A DNA stretch of 64,000 nt, taken from Xenopus tropicalis. Taxonomy: Eukaryota; Chordata; Amphibia; Anura; Pipidae. The stretch's first letter is position 1; every line of letters starts with the position of its first letter. Made by a program: the position numbers and the translations under genes. Below the pieces are notes generated by a model that did no database searches, was not told the DNA's origin, and saw only the letters and a list, made by a program, of their open reading frames with translations. The DNA lies in assembly GCF_000004195.4 (NCBI RefSeq), contig NC_030679.2:16657212-16721211 (forward strand), given 5' to 3'. Shown here one piece after another: positions 19,545 to 29,140 of this stretch.

Positions 19545-20494
19545 TACAGTATCTAGTAGAATTAAGTCTAAAACAACTAGACTTTTCTGAGTTTTTTCTT
19601 GAAAACGTTTCACCACTCATCCGAGTGGCTTCTTAAGTTCAAATGACTGGTAGGGAATTCCCCGGTATTTAAACTCTTGATGGTAGTACAGTCACAGACA
19701 TCCAATCACAATAGTTCCATTGAACTTGTTCAGTTAGGTGTTAGCTGAAACTGACAGGTGTAAGAAGGTATGATCCAATCATAATGGTACCATGATTCTC
19801 ATTGATGAAGGTGGTAATCCTTCAAAGTACATGACTGGAAGTGTGAACTGTTGTGAAACCGCCGGGGTAAGGATGTCAAAGTGGCATTGTTGCTGACAAT
19901 CGGTGTCTCAGGCCCCCTCCTCTGTTCAGGGATGGTTTTTCTAGACTGGCATAAATGTCCTCTTTGACGCCTCTTTCAAACCATCTGTCCTCTCGGTCCA
20001 AAATATGCACGTTACTGTTCTCAAAAGCGTGACCTTTTTCTTTGAGGTGTAGATAGACTGCTGAGTCTTGTCCTGAGGAGTTTGCCCGCCTATGTTGGGC
20101 CATTCTCTTACAGAGAGGTTGTTTTGTCTCCCCAATGTATAAGTCTGAGCACTCTACACTACACTGGACAGCATAGACCACATTACTTTTCATGTGCTTG
20201 GGTGTAGGGTCTTTAGGGTGTACCAGCTTTGAAAAACACAGAAATGCGATGTTTGTTGAAAATTCTCCTAAGTTTTTCTGATGTTCCAGCAACATATGGG
20301 ATGACTTATGTTGTTTCGCCTGCTGTGTTCCTCCCTTCTGTTTGTTGGTCTGGTCTTTCTGCTGGTCTTTGATTTGGTTTTGATAAAAGCCCAGTCTGGG
20401 TACCCACAAGTTTTCAGAGCTCCTTTTAGATGTTTATATTCCTCAGAAAAGTTCAGTTGTTTTAGACTTAATTCTACTAGATACAGCTATATAT
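19545..20494 (-). mobile_element. Penelope-like element fragment with inverted terminal repeats
   Basis: A GIY-YIG endonuclease region lies between two inverted copies of about 46-50 bp (19545-19590 and 20443-20490, with the word AGTAGAATTAAGTCTAAAAC). The RT part is missing. The downstream end on the minus strand has GATGAGTGGTGAAACG (19605-19620), reminiscent of the hammerhead-type sequences in Penelope-like terminal repeats. The family is not assigned. Confidence 0.75.
19876..20409 (-). pseudogene. GIY-YIG endonuclease domain of Penelope-like element
   Basis: The reading frame contains SNVVYAVQCSVECSDLYIGE followed by TKQPLCKRMAQHRRA, the GIY-YIG nuclease core of Penelope-like elements, with YIGET in place of the YIG motif and the conserved Arg and His downstream. 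In intact elements this domain follows the RT and nicks target DNA. Here it starts abruptly with no RT upstream, so it is a 5'-truncated remnant, though the domain is uninterrupted. Confidence 0.83.
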
Positions 20495-20589
20495 ACACAA
20501 TTAACTCAAAACCATTACAAATATGTAATGAACATTCAATATTTGCAATATACATATATTGCACACTTGCTTAGAATTAAGTTTTCTTT

Positions 20590-21400
20590 TATTAGGCAAA
20601 AAATAATTTTTGGGGTTGATGTCCTTTAATGCAAGAGAATCCTCTAATGAAAATGCTGCCTGGAAAATTATATTGGCTATTATATTGGTTATATATTAAG
20701 CTGTAGTCCAGCAACATAAGGGTTGTATTATTAAAGCAATATTGCACAATAAAACGTCCAAAACTTTCCCCCAAATCTTCAGGGCCAGTGGCTGCATTAA
20801 AATTAAAAAAAATCCTCCAATGAAATTGCCAGCTAATCTGTGCAAATCTGGCTCCATGCTCTGTGTTGCGGCAATTGGAATTGGTAGCAATAAGCACAGT
20901 TTCCCAGCAATCTGCAATTTATTCGTTTTTCAATATTTGCGGTTTTTGAATGATTTCTCCACTTGGAAATTTAATGGCATACTGTCCTGGGAAAACATGT
21001 TTTTTCAAAACACATCAGTTAATAGAACTTCTCCAGTAGAATCCTGCATTGAAATCCATTTTTAAAAACACAAACAGATTTTTGTACCTGTATGTTTAAT
21101 TTTGAAATTCACATGGAGCTAGCCATATTCTACATTTCCCAGGGTGCCACAGCCATGTGACATGTGACTTTACTGCTGAGCTGTGATATCACCCCCCCTC
21201 CCCTTCCTTTCTCAGCACTGAACAAGTCTGTCCTTTATTCCCGCCTCTAATTTGAGTGTCATGTAATGAAGAAAATAAAATGAAATAATTATATCTATAT
21301 GTAAGAAATGGAGCAGCGGCGCCTCATAGATGTAGAGTGCTGTTTTGAGGCAATCTGCAATTTATTAGTTTTTCATTATTTGCAGTTTTTGAATGACTTC
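20590..21400. repeat. Remnants of TTAA-type MITEs (reversed copy of 8837 family and others)
   Basis: 20690-20860 is the reverse complement of about 8910-9055 (for example CCCCCAAATCTTCAGGGCCA). 21205-21300 matches 9290-9370 in the direct sense (GTCATGTAATGAAGAAAATA). A 55-bp phrase around GCAATCTGCAATTTATT occurs twice, at about 20908-20962 and 21348-21402. It is non-coding. Confidence 0.65.
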
Positions 21401-21402
21401 TC

Positions 21403-21985
21403 CACAGTTCAAACCCAGATTGGTAACTGCCTCCTGGCTATCTCCTCCTGGATGAACCGACGCCAGCTCAAACTTAACCTAGCTAAAACAGAGCTCATGG
21501 TCTTCCTGCCCAAACCTGTCCCTCCTCCTCCTTTCACCATTACTATTGATGGCATGACCATCAACCCGGTAAATTCTGCACGCTGCCATTGGGTTATCTT
21601 TGACCAGTCACTCTCCTTCTCTAACCATACTAATAACAGTGACAAAACCTGCCGTTGCCAATATTGCCAAGATACGCCCCTTTCTTTCACAAGTAACAGC
21701 TAAAACACTAATACATGCCCTTATCCTTTCCCGCTTAGATTACTGCAATCTCCTACTAACCGGCCTCCCAGATTCCCACCTCCCCTGCAATCAATTTTAA
21801 ACTCTGCTGCCAGGATCCTCCTGCTCTCTCCGAAGAGGGAACCTGTTCAGCCTCAACTAAGCTCTCTTGCATCGTTGCCTGTTAAGCAAAGAATAGCTTT
21901 CAAAATCCTTCTGCTAACATTCAAAGCCCTTCACTCCTCTGCTCCTCGCTACATTTCTTCACTGCCACAACCATTGGGTTTTGGC
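21403..21985 (+). pseudogene. L2-like LINE RT C-terminal fragment
   Basis: Over two frames it reads LLAISSWMNRRQLKLNLAKT, then IRPFLSQVTAKTLIHALI, LSRLDYCNLLLTGLP and, further on, AFKILLLTFKALH. These are the palm/thumb and post-RT words of L2-type LINEs. It lacks the N-terminal RT and endonuclease and ends without a 3' tail. One or more frameshifts are present near 21640-21800. Confidence 0.82.
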
Positions 21986-22544
21986 TGTGTTGCCATCATT
22001 AATGTGGCCATGGTCTTAAAAGCTCTTGTGATAACATAGGTGTAGTTTTAAGTGGGTGCAGTTTAAAAAAGGGGAGTGGTCAAAACTGGCTTCCATTATC
22101 GGCTCTCCACCATGTATCTTGGTACCACAGAAGTTGGACAGCACTGATTTAAAGGATACGTAGAATCCCACAGAACGTAGAATTTGTTCTGTGGATAAAA
22201 GTACTGAAGTACCACAGAATGTAGATTCTACATTCTGCAGTACTTCCAGGTTTGGAAGCTCCCCACTTGTTCCCCAGCCCCTAGGCAACTAACAGAGGTG
22301 GGGAATGAATGGCCCCAGGGGTGAAATCACCCAGGGGCCACATAGGAAAAGACAATAGCAATAAAATTGTAGCCTTGCAGAAGAATAGTTCTAGGGCTGC
22401 CAGGGTCAGTGACACCCTTTTAAAAGCTGGAAAGAAGAAGGCAAATAATTAAAAAAATATATAAAAAATAAATAATGAAGACCAAATGAGAAGTTGCTTA
22501 GACTTACCCTTTCTATAACATACTAATAGTTAAATGGGTGGTTC
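21986..22544. other. Repeat-derived stretch, no gene
   Basis: It contains a phrase common in frog repeats (TTGGACAGCACTGATTTAAAGG at about 22133, shown here to its type only) and a palindrome GAATGTAGATTCTACATTC at 22218-22236. The rest is AT-rich. I see no coding sequence. Confidence 0.4.
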
Positions 22545-23200
22545 ATTTTTATTTTTATTTTTTTTTGAAAGGTGTATTTTATTGATTTTCATAAAAACAT
22601 AAAACAACATCTCTGACAATTCAAAAGGATAGAATGGAATATTTTTGCTATATACATATATATATTATATATATATTACAGGCTTTATTAGATGAGTATA
22701 ACTAGAGGCTATAGGTCTGGCGGATCCAGTGTATTATGTTCGTCAACCAATTGGACTAGATAAGTTGAATTGTGTCAAAAGAAATGGGGAGGCTCTGGGA
22801 GTCAAGAGATATGTAGGGGTGTGGAGCTGCTCAGGGGCGCACCTGACAAATTTGTAAGTTTGTATAGGAGAGAGACAGTGTTCACCAAATTCTTCCAGTT
22901 TGTAATGGTGGGCAAAGTAGGGCCTATCCAGTGCATTGCAATCATTTTTTTGCGTAAAACAAGAGTATCCTATAGCGCAGCCAGGAACTATTGAGGGATT
23001 ATACTATCTAAGACTCCTAACAGGCAGGTTTCAGGAGCAGTCACATCAGGGAAGGCTAGGTTATTTGAGAGATAGTTAATCACTGCTGTCCAGAACCTGG
23101 CAATATGGGGACATGACCAAATCATGTGGAAAAAGTTAACAGAGTCTGTTCCGCATCTTGGGAACTGATCTGTAAGAGCACGACCCATTCAGTGCAACCT
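22545..23200 (-). mobile_element. L1-type LINE 3' end (ORF2 C-terminus, 3' UTR, A-tail)
   Basis: On the minus strand, FFHMIWSCPHIARFW with a preceding RCG matches the cysteine/histidine-bearing C-terminus of L1-type ORF2. It is followed by further ORF2-like sequence and an A-rich tail (T-rich on the plus strand at 22545-22567). It is cut at about 23200 by a GC-rich insertion. Confidence 0.8.
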
Positions 23201-23202
23201 TA

Positions 23203-24006
23203 AAGGAGATGAAAAGATTTACAGAGATACACCTGCTACATTCTACGTACTTGTTTCAGTGAACGGCGCCGCCATCTTTAATAAGGCATGCCCACTCCCT
23301 TTCCCTCACTGTCTCCACTGCGCATGCACCCCCAACATCCTCTCTGCGCCCCCTCCGTGTCGTTCTGTGTCTCCCCCCAGCAGCTGCGTCCTTATGTGTA
23401 TCGACTTATGTGTATCCATCACCCCCCCCCGTTGCGTCCTCATGTCAGCACCACCACCCACTCCGGTACGCTCCTTTTGTCATCAACCCCCACGCTGCGT
23501 CCTTGTGTCTGCACCACCACCCGCTCCGGTCCGCACCTTTTGTCATCACCCCCTGCCCCCCCCCCCGGCCCCCGCCAAGCTTCACTCGCTCGCGTCCTCT
23601 ATTATGCACAAGCCCCATCACCGCCTCTTGTGAGCATCGCACGCTCCCCGCTTGCCTCTCCCCCCACCAGCACATCTTGTCCTCTTAGCAGCATCGCACG
23701 CTCCCCGCTTGCCTCTCCCCCCACCTGCATGCTGGCTGTCTCTTCTTGTTCTTGATCTTCTTTACCCTGCTCAGCGTTTTTTCTAACTGTTTGGCTTCAG
23801 ATCTTCTGACTGGGTGTCCCCAACCCCCCCTGCAGGGCCCCCCTAACCCCCCCGCAGGGCCCCCCACCCGACGTCCTCCCCGAGCGCATATAAATTGAAC
23901 GCATCAGGGGAGGAGCAGTCAGTAGGGGGAGCGCCGGCAAAGGTCAGACTGGACTGCCGGGGGCCCACCGGGATTTTTCCGGTGTCCCGGCGGCCCAGTC
24001 CGACCC
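23203..24006. repeat. GC-rich insertion with tandem repeats and a terminal hairpin
   Basis: It begins near TTAAAGGAGATGAAAAG and interrupts the L1. It holds a C-rich variable-number repeat (two roughly 69-bp copies at about 23430-23570 around GCACCACCACCC; two roughly 60-bp copies at 23633-23730 around GCATCGCACGCTCCCC). It ends in a hairpin of two inverted arms at 23944-23975 and 23977-24006 that terminates CCCAGTCCGACCCTG. Proline-rich frames through it are compositional artefacts. Confidence 0.6.
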
Positions 24007-24880
24007 TGTGTCAAATATTTAGTAGGGTCTGCAGGTATCCAGATTCCTAAGTATTTAAATTGATTAACCCATTTTAGAGGTATATTGGATTGTATGGGCT
24101 GCGGATGGAGGGGGTCTATAAGACAGAGAATTGATTTATCCCAGTTGATTCGCAGACCAGAATAATAACCAAAGTTGTCCACTTGCTGAAGCAGAGAGGT
24201 CAGTAATACCCTGGGGTCTGCAAGATAAATCAGTATATCATCTTTGTATAGCGATACCTTTTCTTGGATATTACCATATGTGAGGCCCTTGAGGCTAGAG
24301 GTTCTATCGCCAGGGCAAATAGTATGGGCAGCCTTGCTGTGTCCCTCTCTCAAGGGAGAATGAAGGAGAAGTAATCCCATTCACTTGGACCCTTGCTGTG
24401 GGACATTAATATAGAAGCTTAATCAACTTTAAAAATGACTGACCAAAGCCAAAGCTAGACAAGACCTCCCAAAAGGATTCCCACTCAATTGAGTCAAAAG
24501 TTTTGGCAGGGTCTAACGAGGCCACAACTCTGGTAGCTGTCTCTGGGTGGGAAATTTGTAGATTGGTAAAAAGTCTTCTCAAGTTGATGTCAGTGGATCT
24601 TCCAGGCATAAAGCCCGATTGATCAGGTGTACAAGATCAGGGACCACCTGTTGAAGCCTCACCGCCAGGATCTTGGCCAAAATGTTGGCATCTGTGTTAA
24701 TTAGAGAGATGGGGCAGTATGGGGAGGGATCCTTACCCGGCTTCGGAATGACCATTATTAGAGCCTCGGCAAAGGAGTAATGCATGGTTGTCATAGGCAT
24801 ATTGGAAAGTTTCTAATAGTTAAGCGGGTACATATTCGAATAGTACCTTGTACCAGTTTGATGGTAGACCATCCGGACTT
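24007..24880 (-). pseudogene. L1-type LINE reverse transcriptase fragment
   Basis: The minus-strand frames carry PDGLPSNWYKVLF, then ALIMVIPKPGKDPSPYCPIS, the GRSTDINLRRLF block, and SLYKDDILIYL followed by LRINWDKS and FKYLGIWIP. These are RT domains of L1 ORF2 in order. The catalytic motif reads YKDD rather than the usual YADD. Frames change at least twice. It is bounded by inserted sequence on both sides (23203-24006 and from 24881). Confidence 0.85.
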
Positions 24881-24990
24881 AGGGTTGATTCACTAAAGGT
24901 TGATAAGCGTTATCTCATGCTTTTTGCGTTAAAATTGATGCAAAAAAACGCGCGATTCGCTTAAGTATCATTGCATGCATTAAGTCGCAT
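24881..24990. mobile_element. Short MITE-like insertion
   Basis: AGGGTTGATTCACTAAAGG to about 24990 breaks the L1 RT sequence exactly at its PDG block. It has GATAAGCGTTATC-like inverted words and AAAAAACGCGCGATTCGC. I could not find matching far ends, so it may be a partial element. Confidence 0.4.
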
Positions 24991-25645
24991 ATTGCATGTG
25001 TTTTCCCTGCGTATGTATTTTTCTAGGATGGTGTCCTTTGGTGGGAAACTGGGAGTGAAAAGCGTGTCTGAGTTGAAGGTAATTGAAGTGCATTGTTTGC
25101 GGGATTTGGTGGCTTTCTTTGAGTTCTTGGAATTGTTTGAGGTTCCCATTTGCTAGTATATCTTGCAGTTGTTTAACTCCATTGCCCATTGGGCAATGTT
25201 GGGTAGGGAGGTAAAGTTGGGTAAGGAACAGTTGCCCCATAATGGTGTCCAACGTGACCATAGTTGTTGTGGGCCTTGGACGTGTTTGAGGGCCGTTTGA
25301 AAATCGGATATAACTGTGCGCATAGAGGTAGTGGTTGTGTAGTGTTGTGAGTTTCCTCTGTATGGTAAGTTTGCTAGAACTTCAAGTAGTAGTGTGGATG
25401 TGTTGTCCCGATGTGGGGTTAACCACCAGTGTGCATAAATTAATTGACTGGCGAGTTAATATAGTCTCATGTTGGGTAAGGCCCGGCCTCCCTGGGTAAC
25501 AGGAGCTTGCAGGGTTTTTAGGCTTATGCGAGGGTGTTCTCCTGCCCATAGGAACCCTAGGATTAGGGAGTCAATACGTTTGAACCATTTGGCACCGGGT
25601 GGTATGGAGAGTTGTGAAAACTGTATAAAAATTTGGGGAGAAATA
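24976..25645 (-). pseudogene. L1-type ORF2 post-RT segment, out of order
   Basis: On the minus strand, WFKRIDSLILGFLWAGEHPR, the QGGRALPNMRLY block and FNYLQLRHAFHSQFP are the region that follows the RT in L1 ORF2. Yet this piece lies upstream, in transcription sense, of the RT fragment at 24007-24880. Either two L1 copies are nested here or one has been rearranged. Multiple stops are present. Confidence 0.75.
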
Positions 25646-26189
25646 CCATTTTTAGTATTTAATTATTTAATTAATTAATTATTATTAAAGATTTTATTAG
25701 TTGCTTATATGCTTCGATCTACCACACTTCCTGTGGTTATTGCGACTATATCATACGATGGATACATTTGCCACTATCAAGACTTAATCAAGTTTTTATA
25801 TGTCGTATCTATTCACGGTAAGTATCGCGGTAGTAGGCACAAGGATTCATTTCTGACTAAATATGATTGTTTGAAATTGAAATTAGCTATTGTTGAAATT
25901 AGCTATTGTTGTAGGCATTGTCAATTGTGATCGTTGTTGGTTGGTGTGTGCAAATTACTGGTTCTAAAACCCTGGTGCCGCGGTATAATATACAAGGTAG
26001 TTGGCACAGGGTTTTCATCTAATTAATTGTTTTGATTTTGGTGTTGGAGAATATTAGCAATTGAGATCGCCATTAAATCTGTTTGCAAAGTGTTAACGTT
26101 GATTCCCATGTGCCGAGGTATAAAATATAAAGTAGTAGGCACAAGGTTATTGAGATCTCGACATTAACTATCTGTATACGGTTGATTTG
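25646..26189. repeat. AT-rich insertion with three related hairpin motifs
   Basis: It separates L1 fragments. Three versions of a motif run from GTGCCG(C/A)GGTATAA to GTAGT(A/T)GGCAC at about 25813-25840, 25974-26007 and 26110-26142. Each is an imperfect palindrome, spaced 167 and 135 bases. ATTAATTAATTA at about 25664 marks the left side. No coding sequence; the class is unknown. Confidence 0.5.
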
Positions 26190-26447
26190 CAGAGAGATTT
26201 GGAGATATTTGCGCGTAAGTGAATGGCAGGAGAAAACTTTTGTTGTGGGGGTTTTCCATCTCCAAACCTCCGTAAGGTGGAATGCATCCGCCCATACCGT
26301 AAGTTTGGTAGATGTACTGGGTCCTGTCTTGGCTCTATCTAGGGAGAAATCTCCCATGATGATGAATGGACTTATGGGGAACTCTGCCAGTTTAGAGACA
26401 ATTTGATCTTGGATGGACATCACAAACGGTGGTGGTAAATACACATT
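26190..26447 (-). pseudogene. L1-type endonuclease, C-terminal part
   Basis: The minus-strand frame starts at the solo-LTR junction with VYLPPPFV, then PFIIMGDFSLD and a tail ending FSCHSLTRKYL, the C-terminal motifs of L1 endonuclease. It continues 26701-27028 once the solo LTR is removed. It is truncated at about 26190 by the hairpin insertion. Confidence 0.83.
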
Positions 26448-26700
26448 TGTAGAGCTCCCCAGATTTGGGCCCCTTAGGGGGGTTCCCGTTTAGACAGGCA
26501 CCAGATGGTGGCCTTATGTGATTTGGACACCTAAAGGTGGTCCTAGATGTTTATGTGCTAAAAGGGAGTTTCCCTGCAAGTTAACAGCAACCACTAGATG
26601 GCGCTGTGTTAAAAGTATAACCTGTTCCCCCATAGCAAGCGGGGGCTGAGGGCTCCTGTAGCACCAACAGCAGTAGCAGCACTGTCACAAGTGGGCTACA
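26448..26700. mobile_element. Solo LTR, 253 bp, inside L1 endonuclease
   Basis: It begins TGTAGAGC and ends GGGCTACA, with short inverted ends TGTAG/CTACA, and is flanked by CATT at 26444-26447 and 26701-26704. Removing it restores the L1 frame across INV/YLPPP. These are the marks of an LTR left by recombination of a complete element. It carries a CTCF-like motif at 26591-26605. Confidence 0.75.
26591..26605 (+). promoter_or_regulatory. CTCF-like motif in solo LTR
   Basis: CCACTAGATGGCGCT fits every position of the vertebrate CTCF core consensus CCASYAGRKGGCRSY. CTCF is a chromatin-loop and insulator protein, and retroelements are a known source of its sites. Occupancy cannot be judged from sequence. 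Confidence 0.55.
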
Positions 26701-27040
26701 CATTGATAATTGTTATAGGTTTATGTGCCAGGAGTCCATGTAGAATCATAAATCTGCCATAGTAGTCTGTGTGAAGCGTAATTAATTTGAATGGCACCCC
26801 TTTGCATATTAGTATTGAGACTCCTCTGGAATAAGAGGCGTAGGTGGAGTGGTAGTGCCATCCCACCCAGGGTTTTTTGAGTGCTAGAATTTTTCGGCCT
26901 GTGAGATGGGTCTCCTGAAGTAGGAGAATAGAAGGAGGATGCCGCTTTAGATAAGTGAACATGAGACTCCTTTTAAATTTTGAGTTAAGTCCTCTTATAT
27001 TCCAAGAGGTTACTAAGATCTTGGCCATATTGTATTGGGT
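26701..27040 (-). pseudogene. L1-type ORF2 start and endonuclease N-terminal part
   Basis: The minus-strand frame from 27028 reads MAKILVTSWNIRGLNSKFKR, then LLLQETHL with the catalytic Glu and SRGVSILI, the beginning of an L1 ORF2 endonuclease. It runs uninterrupted to the solo LTR at 26700. Together with 26190-26447 the endonuclease is nearly complete in sequence but split by the insertion. Confidence 0.87.
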
Positions 27041-27640
27041 TTAGAATTGGTGCTGCCGTGTGCGATGTTGGCCATTGTTTCACAATTTTACCAGACTATC
27101 TTATGATTTATCAAGACCTGGAAATTGGTATTGTAGACAAACAAAAAACAAAATATCCCCAACCAAAGGTTCCTAGCCCACGCTTCCCACCATCCCAACC
27201 TAGGTGGGTATAATACCCAAAACTGTAACATGCTTAAAGAAGCTTTGGAGAGCGTGTCCTCACTCATCCAACCAACATTGTAGTACAAACTTAGAAAATA
27301 TGAAAATAACTGGAGTGTAATTAAAAAGTAGCGTGCCCAAAGGGTGAAGATATCCACTTAGCTTAGCCTTAAGAGGTCTGTGGGGGATTGCCCAAGTAAT
27401 GGCCTTTGGTGGAGGAGGGTCTCCCCCTCCAAAGCAGTCTCCCACAAGGGTGTATCACCACTCCTGAAAATATGAAGTGTACTTTAGGGGACACTGGAGA
27501 TTGCATTTCCAGAGGTATGGGATAGTTAAGGTCTCAGTAGGATTTCTAAGGGTCCGTCAGAGGTGAGTGTCTCCTTTCCCCCTCTAGGAGATTGTCCGAA
27601 ATAGTCGGCCACCAGGAATGTTTAAGGGTGACATAGAATA
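27041..27640 (-). other. L1 inter-ORF region
   Basis: This is the spacer between the ORF1-like and ORF2-like parts. The frames seen on the minus strand have no recognisable domain and I treat them as untranslated or decayed. Confidence 0.45.
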
Positions 27641-28262
27641 GCTGGTTAGTTATTTTTCAATTGCGAGGTGGTGATCGCCAGTCGTCGGCCTGAGTTGAAG
27701 AACTGCACTCGATCGCCGTCTTGTATTCGGAGCCTTGCCGGGTACATTATACTGTAGGGAATGCGCACTTCACAAAGACGCCTTTTAATTGCTGTAAATG
27801 TAGCTCTTTGTTTCTGTAATGCTGGTGAAAATCTGGGTATAATGAAACTGTTGTTCCATTGAACATGATGGGGCCCTTGAGCCTTGCAGCCCTGATAGTG
27901 GCATCTCATTCCTTGTAGTTCAGCATGCGCAGCAGAAATGTCTTGGAGGGGCTCCAGAAGGATGTGGTTTGGTAGGAACTCTGTGGGCTCTCTCAACTAC
28001 AAACATTATGGAGAACACCTCGTTTCATAGAGTTTCTTTAAGCCCATTTTCTATGAAGGCCTCCGGAGTTTGGCCTTCCACTTTCTCAGCTAGGCCCACT
28101 ATGCACCCATTGTTTCTGTGGAGCCTATTTTCAAGATCATCTGTTTTGTCAAATGCTTTTTGAAGTTGTTGTTTAATGGCCATCATGTCATTTGGAAGAG
28201 GGAAGACTGTGTCTTCCAATGAGGAGACTCTGGTTTCTATCTCCGCAGTTGAGACATGCCCT
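27641..28262 (-). pseudogene. L1-type ORF1 (nucleic-acid chaperone), broken
   Basis: The minus-strand frames read AIKQQLQKAFDKTDDLENRL (coiled-coil end), NNGCIVGLAEKVEGQ with FIENGL (start of the RRM-like domain), then, after a frameshift near 28020, SFIIPRFSPALQKQRATFTA followed by YPARLRIQDG (C-terminal domain). This is the usual layout of L1 ORF1, which coats L1 RNA. The N-terminus is disrupted near 28262-28390 and a CR1-like LINE follows. Confidence 0.8.
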
Positions 28263-28391
28263 CCTTTCTAATAATTGAATTTCTGCTCCATACATGCAAG
28301 TTTAGAGCTGTCCTCCACCGCATCTTCACCCAAAACCCCCTACCCTTCCATTCCCTACTTCCCCTTTTGACTGTTACAAACTTGTCTCCCT

Positions 28392-29140
28392 CATAGTAAC
28401 ATAGTAACAAAGTAAGTTGGGTTGAAAAAAGACATACGTCCATCAAGTTCAACCATAATGCCTAAATATAACCTGCCTAACTACTAGTTGATCCAGAGGA
28501 AGGCAAAAAAAACCCCATCTGAAGCCTCTCTAATTTGCCGCAGAGGGGAAAAAATTCCTTCCTGACTCCAAGATGGCAATCGGACCAGTCCCTGGATCAA
28601 CTTGTACTAAGAGCTATCTTCCATAACCCTGTATTCCCTCACTTGCTAAGAATCCATCCAGCCCCTTCTTAAAGCTATATAATGTATCAGCCAGTACGAC
28701 TGATTCGGGGAGGGAATTCCACAACTTCACAGCTCTCACTGTAAAAAATCCTTTCTGAATATTTAAATGGAACCTCCCTTCTTCTAAACGGAGTGGATGC
28801 CCTTGTGTCCGTTGGAAGGACCTACTGGTAAATAAAACATTAGAAAGGTTATTATATGATCCCTTTATATATTTATACATAGTTATCATGTCACCTCTTA
28901 AGCGCCTCTTCTCCAGTGTAAACAGACCCAACTTGGCCAGTCTTTCTTCATAACTGAGACTTTCCATACCCTTTACCAGCTTAGTTGCCCTTCTCTGGAC
29001 CCTCTCTAACTCAATAATGTCCCGTTTGAGCACTGAAGACCAAAACTGAACAGCATATTCTAGATGGGGCCTTACCAGTGCTCTGTAAAGGGGAAGAATA
29101 ACCCCCTCCTCCCATGAATCTATACCCCTTTTAATACAGC
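28392..29140 (-). mobile_element. CR1-like LINE 3' fragment
   Basis: The minus-strand frame (29192-28614) contains [43 protein letters not shown] and [20 protein letters not shown]. Then come the 3' UTR with GTTGAACTTGATGGACGTAT and a TTACTATG-like tail at 28392-28415. It is the same family as the copy at 9790-12695, severely 5'-truncated, but its coding fragment is uninterrupted. Confidence 0.87.

Noticed and set aside
23259..23755. Proline/histidine-rich frames of 90-155 residues
   Set aside because: They follow from the C-rich tandem repeat; three overlapping frames are all open, showing compositional bias rather than coding.
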